Shown: one piece after another, positions 61,905 through 64,000 of the stretch
Position numbering within the stretch: position 1 is the stretch's first letter
How the letters are laid out: each line of letters begins with the position of its first letter
Assembly (NCBI GenBank): GCA_001920415.1
Contig: MNJR01000028.1
Coordinates: forward strand, 62,001 to 126,000
Reading direction: 5' to 3'
Source: Acidobacteria bacterium 13_1_20CM_3_53_8
GTDB lineage: Bacteria; Acidobacteriota; Blastocatellia; Pyrinomonadales; Pyrinomonadaceae
DNA length: 64,000 bases
Position numbers and translations under genes: made by a program
The notes under the pieces: generated by a model
Seen by the model: the letters and a program-made list of their open reading frames with translations, nothing else
Database searches by the model: none
Told to the model about the DNA's origin: nothing

Positions 61905-63186
61905 CAGGAGTTACCTCCCGACAGGACAGAAGTTGCGCGCAACGGCTTGCAACTATAATCAATTGAATATAGTATGCTCTCGCTCAAGCGAGTCGCCGTG
62001 AGAATGAACCTTTCATTCAGAACGGCGATGCTCATTACTCACTTTGAGGCTTTGAGGCGTCGCATTAGCCGTCACTTGTTTTCAAAGACTAGAACGTGCG
62101 CGCTAGTTTACCAAAGAGCACGTTTACTTCATATCACTTTATGGCAGGAATTTATCTTTAAGAGAATCGGTTCGGGAGCGCGTTCTTTGAGGGTAGGCCG
62201 CGCTCCCGATGCTTGCACGCCCGTTAAGTGTGGGTTCGGGTTTGTGCAGAAGAGGCCGCCGTGACGTATGACCTCCCACGTCAGACACGGTGGCCTTGCT
62301 TTTAGGCCGTGAGCAAATCTTTCAACTCCCAAACGCTCTTTGTAATCCCGGCCTCTATAGCGGGCGTGCATTTGATTATAGAATGAATCCTGCAAAAGTT
62401 GTAATAGGCGAAGTAAAAAGCTCCTGTCACGCAGTTGAAATGTTTAAAAGAAAGCGACAACGAGTCTGCGCTAGCAGACGATTAGAGTAAAGCCCCTGAC
62501 GAAGCCGCAGGCGGAGTCTGGGGTTACAGGTTGAGAAGATAGATGGAGTCTGCGTTAGCAGACGGTAGAGGCAAAGATGAAAGCATAAACATCTGCCGTC
62601 TGCTGTCGCAGACTCTAACCGCTTTTCAATCCTTTACCCCAGACTACGCCTTCGGCTTCGTCAGGGGCTACATTCTGGTCGCCTGCTGTCGCAGGCTCGT
62701 TGAGCGACTTCGACAAAGTTACTGATGCGTAACATCAGTAAAAAGCTAAAGCCGCTTATGAAGTCCGCTCATCGGCAACACAGATTTACCCCACTACCTC
62801 TCCGCCAACTTTGCGTGCTTTGCTCTTGCCGGAAGCGAAATAATACGCAGGCGTTGGGCTAAATTTTTCTGTGGACTTTATGCGAAGCGCTAGAGGTGCG
62901 CACATTTCGCGTGGGCACAAAGCTTGCAGCGCAATGGGACTCGGCGGCCATCTTTGAGCGCCGTTCGTGGCTGGTGTTATACTTCGTGATGCGTCGGCTC
63001 GGTGACATCTTCGATTCAAGAAGCGCGAAGAGATGAGATCAGGTCTCCCTCAAATTCAAGACAGGTTGAGAACTCGCCGTTAATTATGCCTCGAACTTTT
63101 TTGAACCAATGCGCAAGAGAGATGGGTAAGCGCGGTCACTCCTTTTCTAAAATCCAATTCAAGCATCTGTATCGAAGGAGACGTGG
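61905..63186. other. 1.28-kb gene-free region rich in stem-loops
   Basis: No credible coding frame. From left to right it holds ctcgctcaagcgag (about 61980), a perfect 10-bp hairpin cgggagcgcg/cgcgctcccg (62173-62208), a hairpin aggccgccgtg/cacggtggcct extended by gacgt/acgtc (62253-62296), and the long nested hairpin at 62458-62702. After about 62750 I see only AT/GC-mixed sequence up to the pntA ribosome-binding site. A structured RNA or a decayed element are both possible. Confidence 0.6.
62458..62702. repeat. 245-nt nested inverted repeat
   Basis: Three pairs of arms are stacked. Outer: 62458-62481 against 62679-62702, a few mismatches. Middle: 62491-62526 against 62635-62669, about 33 of 35 matching, with core cccctgacgaagccg. 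Inner: 62546-62565 against 62596-62615, 18 of 20 matching. The outer and inner arms are each themselves small hairpins (gtctgc around 4 nt with gcagac; gcctgc with gcaggc). The sequence repeats the phrase GTCTGCxxxxGCAGAC four times, with the internal bases varying. Confidence 0.92.
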
Positions 63187-64000
63187 ATGAAGATTGTTGT
63201 GCTCAGAGAAACGCTGCCGAATGAAGCGCGTGTGGCGCTCGTGCCTGAATCCGTGCGAAAGCTCGCAGGGTTGAAGGCAGAGGTCTTTGTGGAAAGCGGC
63301 GCAGGACTTCAGGCTGGCGCGACAGATGCGGATTATCAAAATGCTGGCGCTGAAATTTCAGACGACCGCGCCGCGCTGCTCTCTTCCGCAGATGTGCTGG
63401 TAGTAGTCAATCGTCCTGAGCCGGAAGATTTCAGGCGCATGAAGCAGGGCGCAGTCGTGCTGGGGTTTCTTAAACCTCTGGACGAGCCTGCGGCGCTAGA
63501 ACCCGCAGCCGAAAATCGTCTGACGACCTTTTCGATGGAGCTTGTTCCGCGCATCACCAGAGCGCAGGCTATGGACGCGCTCTCTTCAATGGCTACGGTC
63601 GCCGGATACAAAGCTGTAATCATCGCCGCAGCGCAGATACCGCGCATGTTTCCTCTGTTGATGACCGCAGCCGGGACAGTGCCGCCCGCGCGCGTTCTAA
63701 TCCTAGGTGCTGGCGTCGCCGGGCTTCAGGCGATTGCTACGGCGCGTCGTTTGGGCGCTGTGGTCGAAGCCTATGATGTGCGCAAGGCTGCGGGCGAGCA
63801 GGTGCGTTCGCTTGGCGCAAATTTTTTGGAAGTTGATCTGGGCGGAATTAAGACCGAGGACGCTGGCGGTTACGCAGTTGAGTTAACGGAAGAGGCTATG
63901 CAGCGTGGCCGCGATCTAATCGCAGAGCGAGCCAAAACAGCGGACGTAATCATCACTACGGCGCAAGTCCCCGGAAGACGCGCGCCGCTTCTTCTGACGG
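63187..64000 (+). CDS. pntA: NAD(P) transhydrogenase subunit alpha, N-terminal part (partial)
   Basis: 271 codons to the window edge. The ATG has AAGGAGACGTGG upstream. MKIVVLRETLPNEARVALVP opens the alanine dehydrogenase/PNT-type domain. RITRAQAMDALSSMATVAGYK and the NAD-binding VLILGAGVAGLQAIATARR are marks of the PntA type rather than of alanine dehydrogenase. The gene continues past 64000. The full enzyme couples hydride transfer between NADH and NADP to proton movement, with PntB likely downstream. Confidence 0.9.
   Translation, partial: MKIVVLRETLPNEARVALVPESVRKLAGLKAEVFVESGAGLQAGATDADYQNAGAEISDDRAALLSSADVLVVVNRPEPEDFRRMKQGAVVLGFLKPLDEPAALEPAAENRLTTFSMELVPRITRAQAMDALSSMATVAGYKAVIIAAAQIPRMFPLLMTAAGTVPPARVLILGAGVAGLQAIATARRLGAVVEAYDVRKAAGEQVRSLGANFLEVDLGGIKTEDAGGYAVELTEEAMQRGRDLIAERAKTADVIITTAQVPGRRAPLLLT

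Noticed and set aside
62129-62395. Minus-strand frame of 88 codons in the stem-loop region.
   Set aside because: It spans two strong hairpins and has no recognised domain or ribosome-binding site.

Overview
The window looks like a chromosomal segment of an Acidobacteriota bacterium, most likely class Blastocatellia. The placement is inferred from several gene types typical of that group. These are three tandem Ser/Thr kinases carrying a C-terminal TolB/PD40 propeller, a TIGR02999-like ECF sigma factor beside them, an Oar-like TonB receptor with an N-terminal carboxypeptidase-regulatory domain, a DUF4214 protein, an FecR/DUF6600 protein and a small secreted protein of a type common in this phylum. 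There is no rRNA, transposase, CRISPR array or obvious prophage.

Layout. 1-17.6 kb holds housekeeping and envelope genes: purF, a ComEC-like metallo-beta-lactamase, purM, purN, tyrS, an RDD membrane protein, a histidine phosphatase, a thiolase, the large TonB receptor and a zinc-ribbon membrane protein. 18-25 kb holds an HtrA-like protease, a frameshifted coiled-coil gene, inorganic pyrophosphatase and several membrane proteins, one of them an ICMT-like methyltransferase joined to a thioredoxin-like tail. 25-33 kb is the PrkA-YeaH-SpoVR stress module on the minus strand; its prkA carries a 453-residue intein with LAGLIDADG motifs, and an alpha/beta hydrolase and two small ORFs are interleaved. 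33-42 kb has truB, recX, alaS, a 2-hydroxyacid dehydrogenase and a membrane GGDEF-EAL protein. 42-50 kb encodes exported proteins (subtilase with a repeat tail and an attenuator-like leader, DUF4214 protein, FecR/DUF6600 protein). 50-60 kb is the kinase array with its ECF sigma factor. 60-64 kb has a small secreted protein, an HNH protein next to tRNA-Glu(CUC), a small HTH regulator, a 1.28-kb gene-free region rich in stem-loops, and the start of pntA.

The most unusual feature is a dense population of intergenic inverted repeats. In most of them each arm is a run of degenerate 7-nt units. The 7-nt word differs between elements (AGTTTTC, GTGATGA, AGTCTGG, GCGGAAT, AGTGAGC and others), yet the architecture is shared, and many loops have a purine-rich start followed by an AGCTTTT/AGCTCTT-like stretch. 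Two elements have perfect arms (34 bp and 30 bp) in which the order of unit variants is mirrored. They often fill the whole gap between two genes, ending within a few bases of a stop codon on one side and a start codon on the other. Heptameric short tandem repeats are known from filamentous cyanobacteria; I do not know of a described acidobacterial family with this fold-back design, and it is the best candidate here for something undescribed. Separate palindrome families also occur: a GTCAGTACCGCCTGCGG element, one copy of which sits inside a heptamer element; a CGCAAAGGCGCAAAG element in two copies; and a 245-nt nested hairpin near 62.5 kb.
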